Below are positions 17,979-26,972 of a stretch of 64,000 nucleotides of DNA, one piece after another. The notes beneath the pieces were generated by a model. It saw nothing but the letters and a program-made list of their open reading frames with translations, did not search any database and was not told the origin of the DNA. Source of the stretch: Ruegeria discodermiae. GTDB lineage: Bacteria; Pseudomonadota; Alphaproteobacteria; Rhodobacterales; Rhodobacteraceae. Both the position numbers and the translations under genes were made by a program. The stretch is from the NCBI RefSeq assembly GCF_030758345.1, contig NZ_JAVAMO010000004.1, positions 302,937 through 366,936 of the forward strand. The letters are read 5' to 3'. Position 1 is the first letter of the stretch. Each line of letters starts with the position of its first letter.

Positions 17979-18636
17979 GCCCATGCGCGGCCAAAGGCTG
18001 ATCGGCGCCCGCCGTTTCCTGAATGGGCTGGCCCGGCACCAGGACCGTCCGCAAGGCCTTGTCGGCAAACACCCGTTCGCGCGCGGTGCGGCTTTCGAAC
18101 CAGGACAAGAGCATCGAGGTTGGCATCGCCACGGCGAGACCCACGGCCGTTGTCACCAAGGCAACCCAGATACCTCCCGCGAGAAGCGACGGATCGACCG
18201 AGGCACCAGCACTCTGAAGGCTCTGGAACGCGTCAATCATCCCTAAAACCGTCCCGAACAAACCAAGGAGTGGCGCGAGCTGGGCGACCGTATCCAAAAG
18301 GCGGAAACCACGCTCAAGCCCGGCAAGCGCCAGCCCGGCCTCCGCATCCAGACGGTCATCCAGATTTGGCGTGTCCCGCGCATCCATCGCCGCTGCCACG
18401 ATGGGTGCGAGATAGCTGTTGCTCTTTGAAAGCCGCTCACGCGCCGCGCGTCGATCGCCCGCATCCCAATCCTGCAGGGCCTGAGACAAAACCCGATGCC
18501 GCCCCACGCCGCAAGCGGCAAACTGCCAAAGCTTATAAAGCGTCACCGCCACGGTCAGCACCGACATGAAGAGCAGGATCGCTACAACAGGCCCGCCAAG
18601 GGCAAGAATTTCACGAAGGGAATTCAGCAGGTTCAT
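17971..18636 (-). CDS. MotA/TolQ/ExbB proton channel family protein
   Basis: A 221-residue inner-membrane protein with three helices and the MotA/ExbB domain: APLLGLFGTVLGMIDAF and GGIWVALVTTAVGLAVAMPT. It forms the proton-driven motor with the downstream ExbD proteins. Gene order is periplasmic protein, exbB-like, exbD-like twice, tonB, all within overlaps or a few bases, so one transcript is likely. Confidence 0.88.
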   Translation of the reverse strand: MNLLNSLREILALGGPVVAILLFMSVLTVAVTLYKLWQFAACGVGRHRVLSQALQDWDAGDRRAARERLSKSNSYLAPIVAAAMDARDTPNLDDRLDAEAGLALAGLERGFRLLDTVAQLAPLLGLFGTVLGMIDAFQSLQSAGASVDPSLLAGGIWVALVTTAVGLAVAMPTSMLLSWFESRTARERVFADKALRTVLVPGQPIQETAGADQPLAAHGHA

Positions 18637-19064
18637 CCAAGCAACTCCATATCGACCCGACTACTGAGCGACAAAGCCTCCTGACAAACATCGCTCTCGA
18701 CCCCTTCCACGACGCATGATCTTGCGCCATTGATCAATGCGCGGCCCACGGCATTGCAGGCCCGCCCCGGAAGGTCAAACTGGCGCACACGCGGGCGACC
18801 GACCGGCAGGTCACGGAAATCAAACAGCGAAAGGGTTACAACCCCACCCGCATTGTCGAAAATCACGGTCTCAAACACCGCTTCATCGATGGTTTTTCCG
18901 GTAAGGTTTTCCACCAGGAAGGACAATCGGCACGCCTCGCCGACGTCCTGAACGGCGTTCAGTTCCACTGAAAGCGTCGAGGCAGGAGCGTCGCCAGACT
19001 GCGCGCGCAGTCCCAGAGGAAGTAGACTTGCCACTAAAACAAGAGCGAAACGGAGAAGCATCAT
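18633..19064 (-). CDS. Secreted protein of unknown function heading the exbB-tonB operon
   Basis: About 143 residues with a clear signal peptide (MMLLRFALVLVASLLPLGLRAQ) and a periplasmic domain containing paired Cys (ACRLSF, GRACNAVG, GARSCVVEG, SDVCQEAL). No known family comes to mind. The stop overlaps the exbB-like start by four bases, so it is probably a periplasmic partner of the motor. The start at 19064 (or 19061) puts the signal at the N-terminus; an upstream ATG at 19151 would not. Confidence 0.65.
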   Translation of the reverse strand: MMLLRFALVLVASLLPLGLRAQSGDAPASTLSVELNAVQDVGEACRLSFLVENLTGKTIDEAVFETVIFDNAGGVVTLSLFDFRDLPVGRPRVRQFDLPGRACNAVGRALINGARSCVVEGVESDVCQEALSLSSRVDMELLG

Positions 19065-19326
19065 CGACCGGCACCCAGTTGCTTGCGCTGAATTCGAACA
19101 CCCGCAATGTCTTGCTGGCTGTCCCCCTCTCTTACCTGACGCGGGAATCACATCAAAGGGCCCTTGAGACTATTGTGATAGGGCCGGAGGGCAAGGTGGC
19201 CCCGGGTAGATTTGACCCCAGGGGATGGGTAATCTGCCGCGACGTTCCAAAGCAGAGCTGAGCGGTCCAGGCTGATCCGACAGACTCTCAAAGCCGAGCT
19301 TTGCCATCGTCTAGCAGACCCGTTCG

Positions 19327-20622
19327 CTACAGCCTGTCGCGCAGGCTGTACCAGAGCATTGCCAGCACCAGCAGCGGCGAGCGTAGCGCAGCACCGCCGG
19401 GAAAGCGGCCGGTCGGGACCTGCGCCATCAGATCAAAGCGCTCGGCCTGCCCGGCAATGGCCTCACAGGCGATCTGGCCCGAGAGTGTGGCCATCCCCAC
19501 CCCATGCCCGGAAAACCCCGACAGCGACAGGATATTCCCGCGCAGCCGCGCGTAATGCGGCATCCGGTTCATGGTGATGCCCAGCGTCCCGCCCCAGGCA
19601 TAGTCAACCCGGGTCTCACGCAGTTGCGGAAAGATCTCCAGCATCGGCTTGCGCACTTTCGCGGCGATATCCGCCGGGAAGCGGTAGCCATAGCTTTCGG
19701 TTCCCCCAAACAGCAGCCGGTGATCATCGGAAAACCGGAAATAGTTCACCACGAATTTGCTGTCAGCCACGGCAACATTGCCTCGGATCAGGTCTTCCTG
19801 CTGCTCCGGCGTCATCGGCTCGGTGGCGAGGATGTAGTTGTTGATCGGCATGACCCGTGCCGCCACCTCGGGCTGCAACCCTCCCAGATAGCCATTGCAG
19901 CCCAGCACCACATAGCGCGCGGAAATAGTCGCGTCCGGAGTGCGCAACTGCGTCGGGGTGCCCGCATCCAAGTCCTGAACATTGGAACGCTCGAATATCC
20001 GCACCCCCGACAGCACCGCCAAGCGCGCCAGCCCGAACGCGAAGTTCAGCGGGTGGATATGCCCCGCGCCCATGTCGATGGTGCCACCGTGATAGGCGGG
20101 CGAGTTCACCAGATGGCGACATTCCTCGGCATCCAGAGGCCGGATCTTGTCATAGCCATATTCGGACTTGAGCTTGTCCGCATACGCCCGGCTATGGGGC
20201 ACATAACGTGCGCGGTGATCGGCATGGATGATCCCGTCATGGAACGGCATGTCGATCTCAGCGCAGAGCGCGCGCACCAGATCAACCGATTGCGTTGCGA
20301 TCTGCCACAGCGCGCGCGCATGGGGTTTGCCCAGCATCTCTTCCAGCGCGTCCTGCTCCACCCGCTGCCCCTGCCCCACCTGCCCGCCATTGCGGCCCGA
20401 AGCGCCGAAACCGACGCGCTGCGCCTCCAACAACACCACGTCATAGCCGCGGCGGGCCAGATGCAGCGCCGCCGACAACCCGGTAAAGCCACCGCCCACC
20501 ACGCAGACATCACAGCTCAGCGCACCGCGTGCGGGCTCAAACGGGTCAAGCTGCCGGGCGGTCGCCGCGTAGTAGGACGCGGGGTATTCCCCCGGCCGGT
20601 CATTGGCGCTCAGCAGGTCCAC
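19327..20622 (-). CDS. FAD-dependent oxidoreductase, gamma-glutamylputrescine oxidase-like
   Basis: A 431-residue DAO-family flavoenzyme. The N-terminal Rossmann turn is VVGGGFTGLSAALHLARRG, followed by GASGRNGGQVGQG typical of PuuB/OrdL proteins, with FSGHGVGMATLSG near the C-terminus. It lies four bases after an SpuC-like aminotransferase gene and beside a polyamine transporter, so oxidation of putrescine or a derivative is likely. A related gene (26969-28303) follows the transporter. Confidence 0.82.
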   Translation of the reverse strand: MDLLSANDRPGEYPASYYAATARQLDPFEPARGALSCDVCVVGGGFTGLSAALHLARRGYDVVLLEAQRVGFGASGRNGGQVGQGQRVEQDALEEMLGKPHARALWQIATQSVDLVRALCAEIDMPFHDGIIHADHRARYVPHSRAYADKLKSEYGYDKIRPLDAEECRHLVNSPAYHGGTIDMGAGHIHPLNFAFGLARLAVLSGVRIFERSNVQDLDAGTPTQLRTPDATISARYVVLGCNGYLGGLQPEVAARVMPINNYILATEPMTPEQQEDLIRGNVAVADSKFVVNYFRFSDDHRLLFGGTESYGYRFPADIAAKVRKPMLEIFPQLRETRVDYAWGGTLGITMNRMPHYARLRGNILSLSGFSGHGVGMATLSGQIACEAIAGQAERFDLMAQVPTGRFPGGAALRSPLLVLAMLWYSLRDRL

Positions 20623-20626
20623 AAAC

Positions 20627-22021
20627 TCAGGCCGCCCGGTTCAGACCGTCCGCCTCCAGCCGCGCCAGGCATTCATCCAGCGACAGGCGTGCCCGCGCGA
20701 TCAGAATGTCGATCTCGTCCGGAGTGATGACCAGCGGCGGCGAGATGATCATCCGGTCACCTACATGGCGCATGATCACGTTATTGGCAAAGCAGCGGTC
20801 GCGGCAGATATGGCCCACCACGCCCGGCTCCGAGGCGAAGGGCGCACGGCTGGCTTTCTCTGGCGTCAGCGCAACCGAGGCCATCATGCCCGCGATCTTC
20901 GCCTCACCCACCAGCGGGTGATCCAGCAGCGCTTCCCACCTCTCCTTCAGATAGGGACCGGCAACGCGCTGAACGTGCCCCACGATGTCCTCTTCTTCCA
21001 GTATTCGCAGATTTTCCAGCGCCACCGCAGCGGCGACAGGATGGCCGGAATAGGTGTAGCCGTGGTTGAAATCGGTCCCCGACAAGATCTGCGCGATCTC
21101 GCCCGTCACCACCGAGGCCCCGATGGGCTGATAGCCCGAGCTCAGCCCCTTGGCCAGTGTTATGATATCCGGCTCGATCCCGAAGCTCTGCGAGCCGAAC
21201 CAGTTGCCGGTGCGGCCAAAGCCGCAAATCACCTCATCGGCGATCAGCAGGATGCCATATTCGCGGCAGATGCGCTGGATTTCCGGCCAGTAGCTCGCAG
21301 GCGGGACGATCACGCCGCCGGCACCCTGCACCGGTTCCCCGATAAAGGCGGCAACCTTGTCCGGCCCGACCTCCTTGATCTTGGCCTCCAGCTGGCGGGC
21401 GCGTTCCAAACCGAACTCTTCGGGCGTCATCTCGCCACCCTCGGCCCACCAGTTTGGTTGGTCAATGAACTCGATCCCCGGGATCGGCAAGCCGCCCTGC
21501 CCGTGCATCCCCTTCATCCCGCCCAGGCTGGTGCCGCCGATGGTCGAGCCGTGATAGGCGTTCCAGCGCGAGATGATCACGTTGCGCTCGGGCTGGCCTT
21601 TTTCGGCCCAATAGGTGCGCACCATACGGATATTGGTGTCATTGGCATCCGACCCACCGGTCGAAAAGAACACATGGTTCAGATCGCCCGGCGTCAGTTC
21701 GGCCAGTTTCTGGGCCAGCATCAAAGCCGGTGTATGCGTGGTTTGAAAAAACGTGTTGTAATAGGGCAGTTCGCGCATCTGTCGGGCCGCTACGTCAGCC
21801 AGTTCGTCGCGCCCATAGCCGATATTGACGCACCACAGCCCGGCCATTCCGTCGATGATCTCGTTCCCGTCGCTGTCCTTCAGCCAGACCCCTTTCGCGC
21901 TTTTGATCACGCGGGCGCCTTTCTGGCCCAGATCCTGATTGTGGGAAAACGGATGTAGATGATGCGCCGCATCCAGCGCTTGCAGCTCTGCGGTGGGCAG
22001 GTGATTGGCCATTGTCGTCAT
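20627..22021 (-). CDS. Class III aminotransferase, putrescine-pyruvate type
   Basis: A 464-residue PLP-dependent omega-aminotransferase of the SpuC/putrescine aminotransferase group. Visible features: STGGSDANDTN for phosphate binding, ADEVICGFGRTG with the cofactor Asp, and the Schiff-base lysine in TLAKGLSSGYQPIGA. It would move an amino group from putrescine or another diamine to pyruvate. It forms an operon with the oxidoreductase downstream; a TTTGATCAAA palindrome lies about 100 bases upstream and is repeated at the potF-like promoter. Confidence 0.85.
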   Translation of the reverse strand: MTTMANHLPTAELQALDAAHHLHPFSHNQDLGQKGARVIKSAKGVWLKDSDGNEIIDGMAGLWCVNIGYGRDELADVAARQMRELPYYNTFFQTTHTPALMLAQKLAELTPGDLNHVFFSTGGSDANDTNIRMVRTYWAEKGQPERNVIISRWNAYHGSTIGGTSLGGMKGMHGQGGLPIPGIEFIDQPNWWAEGGEMTPEEFGLERARQLEAKIKEVGPDKVAAFIGEPVQGAGGVIVPPASYWPEIQRICREYGILLIADEVICGFGRTGNWFGSQSFGIEPDIITLAKGLSSGYQPIGASVVTGEIAQILSGTDFNHGYTYSGHPVAAAVALENLRILEEEDIVGHVQRVAGPYLKERWEALLDHPLVGEAKIAGMMASVALTPEKASRAPFASEPGVVGHICRDRCFANNVIMRHVGDRMIISPPLVITPDEIDILIARARLSLDECLARLEADGLNRAA

Positions 22022-22122
22022 TTCGGATCTCTTGAGCTATGGCGTTCAATCCGGCGGGTGGCATGGTCTGGCCACCGGTCCGGGTTGATCCCGCGAGGAT
22101 GAAGTCAGGTGAGACTGCTGGA

Positions 22123-22133
22123 TTTTGATCAAA
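22123..22133. promoter_or_regulatory. TTTTGATCAAA palindromic site upstream of spuC-like gene
   Basis: A TTTGATCAAA core (22124-22133) with a further T lies between the gntR stop and the aminotransferase start. The same element, TTTTGATCAAAA, occurs at 22943-22954 on the other side of gntR. Such sharing across a regulator gene suggests operators of one polyamine-responsive regulator. Confidence 0.5.
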
Positions 22134-22188
22134 TTATGGGCCTGCGTCAATCCACCTCGCGCGCCACAGGATCAAGGCGCGGCCCGGC

Positions 22189-22881
22189 TCAATCCGTCAG
22201 GGTCTGGCGGACGAAATCCATCCCCTGCCGGATATCGCCTTCGATCGCGTCGGCGACATCCTGGGGCGCACCGCTACGCAGCGCCGCGATCGCCTGCTGG
22301 TGCAGGTCCTTGAGGTTCGAGGTGCCATAGCGCCCGCAGACAACCCGCAGCGAGGGGCCGGCCTGCAACCACAGCGATTCGGCAATCCGCCGCAGGATCG
22401 GCGCCTCTGCCGCGTCATAAAGCGTGAAATGGAACCGAAAATTCGCCTCAAGATAACCGCGGATATCGCCGCCCTTGATGGCCTGATCGACCCGCGCATC
22501 CAACCGCTCCATATCCGGCATGACTGCCGCAGCGCCCCGCGATGCCGCCATCAGGGCCAGTTTCGGCTCGACCGTCAGACGCACCAGATCAATCTGGGCC
22601 AGCCTGTCGGGCGTCATCACCGGCACTTCGACCCGGCGGTTTTCGCGGGCCGCCAGCGCCCCTTCGGCGGTCAGACGACGCATCGCCTCGCGCACCGGAG
22701 TGATTCCCGCGCCGATCATGTCGGCCAGACCATGGATCGTCAGCGGCTGCCCCGGCACGACCTCGCCAAACAAAATCAACTCCTTAACCTGAATATAGAT
22801 CGCCTCATGTTCAGGCCGTTTTCCAACAAGCCGGTTCATTTTTTGATCTTTCTCCAGAGATCGATTGGGTCGCGGCATCAA
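22189..22881 (-). CDS. GntR family (FCD) regulator of the polyamine locus
   Basis: A 230-residue regulator with an N-terminal winged helix (GQPLTIHGLADMIGAGITPV, then REAMRRLTAEGAL) and an FCD ligand domain (FHFTLYDAAEAPIL, DLHQQAIAALRSG). It sits between an aminotransferase/oxidase operon and a divergent polyamine ABC transporter, with the same palindrome on both sides, so it probably controls both. The start is uncertain: ATGs at 22881, 22878 and 22839 are in frame. Confidence 0.87.
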   Translation of the reverse strand: MMPRPNRSLEKDQKMNRLVGKRPEHEAIYIQVKELILFGEVVPGQPLTIHGLADMIGAGITPVREAMRRLTAEGALAARENRRVEVPVMTPDRLAQIDLVRLTVEPKLALMAASRGAAAVMPDMERLDARVDQAIKGGDIRGYLEANFRFHFTLYDAAEAPILRRIAESLWLQAGPSLRVVCGRYGTSNLKDLHQQAIAALRSGAPQDVADAIEGDIRQGMDFVRQTLTD

Positions 22882-22942
22882 TTCACTCTACTCAACTGTC
22901 AAAAAACTATCATACTGTTCTCCGGGGATGAAAAAGAATCGG

Positions 22943-22954
22943 TTTTGATCAAAA
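22943..22954. promoter_or_regulatory. TTTTGATCAAAA palindrome in the gntR/potF divergent promoter
   Basis: A perfect 12-base palindrome, 38 bases upstream of the potF-like start and about 60 from the gntR start. It shares an 11-base sequence with the site at 22123-22133. The spacing of half-sites differs from an FNR/CRP box (TTGAT-N4-ATCAA), so the divergent GntR protein is the better candidate. Confidence 0.5.
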
Positions 22955-22992
22955 TCCGACACCATGCCCATCGTGACCAACAGGAGGATTGA

Positions 22993-24081
22993 ATGCCAAG
23001 AAAACTCACTGGCGCCCTCGCGACCGTCGCGCTTCTGGCGCCGTTTGCGGTCTGGGCCGAAGAGGTACGTGTCTATAACTGGTCGGACTATATCGACGAA
23101 GACCTGCTGAAAAAATTCGAGGAAGAGACGGGCTATGACCTGATCTATGACGTCTTTGACAGCAACGAGGTTCTGGAAACCAAGATGCTGGCGGGCGGCT
23201 CGGGTTATGATGTCGTGGTGCCGACCGGCGATTTCCTGCAGCGGCAGGTCTCGGCGGGCGCGTTCCAAAAGCTCGATAAATCCAAACTGCCCAATGCGGG
23301 CAACATGTGGGACATGATCGAAGACCGGACCTCGCAATATGATCCGGGCAATGAATACTCGATCAACTACATGTGGGGCACAACCGGCGTCGGGATGAAC
23401 GTGGGCAAGGTCAAGGAAGTGCTGGGCGAGGACGCACCGCTCAACAGCATGGATCTGGTGCTGGACCCGGCCAATATGGAGAAGCTGGCCGATTGCGGTG
23501 TCTATTTCCTGGATGCCCCGACCGAGATCGTGCCGATGGTACTGCAATATCTGGGCGAAGACCCGGACAGCAACGACCCCGACGTGATTAGTAAGGCCGA
23601 AGCCCCGCTGCTGGCGGTGCGCCCGCATATCAAGAAGTTCCACAGCTCGGAATATATCAACGCGCTGGCCAATGGCGATATCTGCGTGGCTGTTGGCTGG
23701 TCGGGTGACGTGCTGCAGGCGCGCGACCGCGCGGTCGAGGCCGATAACGGGGTCGAGATTGCCTATCATCCCTTCGCGCAGGGCTCGCTGATGTGGTTCG
23801 ACCAGATGGCCATCCCCACCGATGCGCCCAATCCCGAAGGGGCGCATGCTTTCCTGAACTTCATCATGGACGCGCAGAATATGGCGGCAGCCTCGAACTA
23901 CGTCTATTTCGCCAATGGCAACAAGGCGTCACAGGAGTTTCTGGCCGAAGACGTGATCGGGGATGTCGCGATCTATCCCGATGATGCGACACTGGAAAAG
24001 CTCTATACCAAGTCGCCCTACCCGTCCAAGGTCCAACGGGTCGTGACGCGGATGTGGACCAAGGTCAAATCCGGCACCTGA
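22993..24081 (+). CDS. potF: Polyamine ABC transporter substrate-binding protein
   Basis: A 362-residue periplasmic binding protein of the PotD/PotF family. A signal peptide ends near VWAEE (residue ~22), followed by VRVYNWSDYIDE, the signature opening of polyamine-binding proteins, and NYMWGTTGVGMN. A strong AGGAGG lies ahead of the start. First gene of potFGHI; a hairpin with a T-rich tail follows it. Putrescine is the likely ligand because of the neighbouring catabolic genes. Confidence 0.9.
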   Translation: MPRKLTGALATVALLAPFAVWAEEVRVYNWSDYIDEDLLKKFEEETGYDLIYDVFDSNEVLETKMLAGGSGYDVVVPTGDFLQRQVSAGAFQKLDKSKLPNAGNMWDMIEDRTSQYDPGNEYSINYMWGTTGVGMNVGKVKEVLGEDAPLNSMDLVLDPANMEKLADCGVYFLDAPTEIVPMVLQYLGEDPDSNDPDVISKAEAPLLAVRPHIKKFHSSEYINALANGDICVAVGWSGDVLQARDRAVEADNGVEIAYHPFAQGSLMWFDQMAIPTDAPNPEGAHAFLNFIMDAQNMAAASNYVYFANGNKASQEFLAEDVIGDVAIYPDDATLEKLYTKSPYPSKVQRVVTRMWTKVKSGT

Positions 24082-24090
24082 GCTGGACCC

Positions 24091-24124
24091 CGGCGGGACG
24101 CAGGCAGCGCCCCGCCGTTTTCTT
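24091..24124 (+). terminator. Hairpin with T-tract after potF-like gene (attenuator)
   Basis: CGGCGGG (24091-24097) pairs perfectly with CCCGCCG (24111-24117) across a 13-base loop and is followed by TTTTCTTT. It has the form of an intrinsic terminator inside the operon, probably partial, lowering expression of the ATPase and permease genes relative to the binding protein. Confidence 0.65.
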
Positions 24125-24142
24125 TCAGAACAAGGACCTGCC

Positions 24143-25270
24143 GTGGACGCCTCCGCTTTTGCCCCCTGGGAAGATCCCCAGGCCCAGCCGTTGATCCGGT
24201 TCAAAAACGTCACCAAGTCATTCGGCACCTTCACAGCCATTGACGATCTGTCGCTGGATATCTTCGAGAAAGAGTTCTTTGCCCTGCTGGGTCCCTCGGG
24301 CTGCGGCAAGACCACCATGATGCGGATGCTTGCCGGGTTCGAGACGCCGACCAGCGGCGTGATCGAACTGGCCGGGCAGGACATCGCCCCGGTGCCACCC
24401 AACCAGCGCGCGGTGAACATGATGTTCCAGTCTTACGCGCTGTTTCCCCATCTCAGCATCTGGGACAACATCGCCTTTGGGCTGAAACGCGACAAGATGC
24501 CGAAACTAGATCTTCAGGAACGCGTCGAGGCAATGCTGAAACTGACCCGGCTGGAACAGTTCGCCCGCCGCAAGCCACATCAGATTTCCGGCGGGCAGCG
24601 CCAGCGGGTGGCGCTGGCGCGCTCGCTGGCGAAGGCGCCGAAGCTGCTGCTGCTGGACGAACCGCTGGGCGCGCTCGACAAGAAACTGCGCCAGGACACG
24701 CAGTTCGAGTTGATGGATATTCAGGAAACCACCGGCACCACCTTCGTGATCGTCACCCATGATCAGGAAGAGGCGATGACCGTGGCCAGCCGCGTGGCGG
24801 TGATGGATCATGGCCGCATCATTCAGGCCGACACGCCTGACCGCATCTACGAGTCGCCAAACTCGGTCTATGTAGCTGATTTCATTGGGGATGTGAACAT
24901 CATTCAAGGACAGGCCAACCCCGGCGAGGGCGACGGCTATCGCCTGTTCTGGACCGAAGGCCAGCCGCCGCTGATCGCAAATTCCACCAAGTCATTTTCC
25001 GCCGGGCAGACCTGCCATCTGGCGATCCGGCCCGAGAAGGTGACGATCAGCGCCGAGCGCCCCGAGGATGCGGCAAACGCGGTGCGCGGCAAAGTGCTCG
25101 ACATCGCGTATCTGGGCAATCTGTCGACCTATCACGTCGAATTGCCCAATGGTCTGGTGATCAAGGCACAGACCGCAAACACCCGCCGCATCTCGCGCCG
25201 CTCCTTCACATGGGAAGACCCCGTCTGGCTGTCCTGGACCGCCACCGCGGGCGTGTTGCTGGCGAACTGA
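24143..25270 (+). CDS. potG: Polyamine ABC transporter ATP-binding protein
   Basis: A 375-residue ABC ATPase with a GTG start preceded by AAGGAC. Walker A GPSGCGKTT, signature SGGQRQRVALARS, Walker B LLLLDEPLGALD and the switch His in VTHDQEEA are all present. The C-terminal ~130 residues form a TOBE-type regulatory domain. It drives polyamine import with the two downstream permeases; its stop shares one base with the next ATG. Confidence 0.9.
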   Translation: MDASAFAPWEDPQAQPLIRFKNVTKSFGTFTAIDDLSLDIFEKEFFALLGPSGCGKTTMMRMLAGFETPTSGVIELAGQDIAPVPPNQRAVNMMFQSYALFPHLSIWDNIAFGLKRDKMPKLDLQERVEAMLKLTRLEQFARRKPHQISGGQRQRVALARSLAKAPKLLLLDEPLGALDKKLRQDTQFELMDIQETTGTTFVIVTHDQEEAMTVASRVAVMDHGRIIQADTPDRIYESPNSVYVADFIGDVNIIQGQANPGEGDGYRLFWTEGQPPLIANSTKSFSAGQTCHLAIRPEKVTISAERPEDAANAVRGKVLDIAYLGNLSTYHVELPNGLVIKAQTANTRRISRRSFTWEDPVWLSWTATAGVLLAN

Positions 25271-26160
25271 TGCGGCGGTTCTTCCTGATCGCCGTCCCTT
25301 ATGCCTGGCTGCTGGTCCTGTTCCTGATCCCCTTCGTGATCGTGCTCAAGATCTCGCTGTCGGATACCGAACTCGCCATCCCGCCCTATACGCCCACGCT
25401 GGACCTGTCGCAGGGCTGGGCGGGCATCCGGGAGTTTTTTGCCGGGCTCGATCTGGAGAATTTCGTCTGGCTGACCGAGGATGATCTCTATTGGAAGGCT
25501 TACCTGAGCAGCCTCTGGATCGCCACCTGTTCAACCATCCTGACCCTGCTGATCGGCTTTCCCATCGCTTATGGCATGGCGCGCAGCCCCGAGCAGTGGC
25601 GCGCCACGCTGATGATGCTGGTCATCCTGCCCTTTTGGACCTCGTTCCTGATCCGGGTCTATGCGTGGATGGGTATCCTCAGCCAGGAGGGGTTCCTGAA
25701 CCAGTTCCTGCTGTGGATTGGCATCATCGACAGCCCGCTGACTATCCTCAACACCAATACCGCCGTCTATATCGGCATCGTCTACACCTATCTGCCCTTC
25801 ATGATCCTGCCCATCTATGCCGCGCTTGACCGGCTGGACGGATCGCTGATCGAGGCGGCCGAGGATCTGGGCTGCTCGCGGCTGATGGCCTTCTGGCTGG
25901 TCACGCTGCCCCTGTCACGCCCCGGCATCATTGCGGGCTGCTTCCTGGTCTTCATCCCGGCGCTGGGGGAATTTGTGATCCCCTCACTGCTGGGCGGGTC
26001 GGGCACCCTGATGATCGGCAAGGTGCTGTGGGAGGAGTTCTTCTCCAATCGCGACTGGCCGGTGGCCTCAGCGGTGGCGGTGGTGCTGCTCTTGATCCTG
26101 GTGATCCCGATCGTGCTGTTCCAGCGCAACCAGCAGAAACAGCAGGAGGCCGACCAATGA
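25270..26160 (+). CDS. potH: Polyamine ABC transporter permease
   Basis: A 296-residue inner-membrane permease with about six helices and the EAA loop (EAAEDLGCSRLMAFWLVTLP) that docks to the ATPase. The start at 25270 overlaps the potG-like stop (TGATG); a frame extending upstream to 25210 lies inside potG. The stop overlaps the next gene's start as ATGA. Confidence 0.9.
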   Translation: MRRFFLIAVPYAWLLVLFLIPFVIVLKISLSDTELAIPPYTPTLDLSQGWAGIREFFAGLDLENFVWLTEDDLYWKAYLSSLWIATCSTILTLLIGFPIAYGMARSPEQWRATLMMLVILPFWTSFLIRVYAWMGILSQEGFLNQFLLWIGIIDSPLTILNTNTAVYIGIVYTYLPFMILPIYAALDRLDGSLIEAAEDLGCSRLMAFWLVTLPLSRPGIIAGCFLVFIPALGEFVIPSLLGGSGTLMIGKVLWEEFFSNRDWPVASAVAVVLLLILVIPIVLFQRNQQKQQEADQ

Positions 26161-26972
26161 CGCGGCTGAGCTGGTTCAACGTGGTGTCGCTGACGCTGGG
26201 CTTTGCCTTTCTCTACCTGCCGATGGTGATCCTGATCATCTTCAGCTTCAACGAAAGTAAGCTGGTTACGGTCTGGGCGGGATTCTCGACCAAATGGTAT
26301 GGCGAACTGTTGCAGAACGAGGCGTTTCTGGATGCCGCCTGGGTCACCCTGCGGGTCGCCGTGTTCTCCTCGACCATCGCCACCGTGCTGGGCACCATGG
26401 CGGCCTATGTGCTGGTGCGCGGCGGGCGGTTCTTTGGCCGCACGCTGTTTTCCGGCATGATCTACGCCCCGCTGGTCATGCCCGAGGTGATCACTGGCCT
26501 GTCGCTGCTCTTGCTGTTCATCGGCATCGGACTGGATCGCGGCATCTTCACCATCGTGCTGGCCCATACCACCTTTTCGATGTGCTATGTCTCGGTGGTC
26601 GTGTCCTCGCGCCTCGTCACCTTTGATCGCTCGCTGGAAGAGGCCGCGCTTGATCTGGGCTGCGCCCCGGCCGAGGCGTTCCGGCTGGTCACCCTGCCCA
26701 TCATCGCGCCTGCGGTGATCTCCGGGTGGCTGCTGGCCTTCACCCTGTCGCTGGATGATCTGGTGATCGCGTCCTTCACCTCGGGCCCCTCTTCGACCAC
26801 TTTGCCGATCAAGATTTTCTCATCGGTGCGGCTGGGCGTCAGCCCCGAGATCAACGCGCTGTCGACCCTGATGATCGCCGTCGTCGCCGTGGGGGTCATC
26901 ATCGCCTCGCTGGCCACCAAACGCGCCGCCCTGCAGCGCAGGCGCGAGGAGCAGTTGGCCACACAGACATGA
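26157..26972 (+). CDS. potI: Polyamine ABC transporter permease
   Basis: A 271-residue permease, six helices, EAA loop EEAALDLGCAPAEAFRLVTL, with FLYLPMVILIIFSFN at the N-terminus typical of PotC/PotI. The start at 26157 overlaps the preceding stop. Its own stop overlaps the start of a second flavin oxidase gene, which is therefore in the transporter operon. Confidence 0.9.
   Translation: MTRLSWFNVVSLTLGFAFLYLPMVILIIFSFNESKLVTVWAGFSTKWYGELLQNEAFLDAAWVTLRVAVFSSTIATVLGTMAAYVLVRGGRFFGRTLFSGMIYAPLVMPEVITGLSLLLLFIGIGLDRGIFTIVLAHTTFSMCYVSVVVSSRLVTFDRSLEEAALDLGCAPAEAFRLVTLPIIAPAVISGWLLAFTLSLDDLVIASFTSGPSSTTLPIKIFSSVRLGVSPEINALSTLMIAVVAVGVIIASLATKRAALQRRREEQLATQT

Noticed and set aside
20603..21958. 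451-codon plus-strand open frame
   Set aside because: Antisense to the class III aminotransferase gene; no family features.
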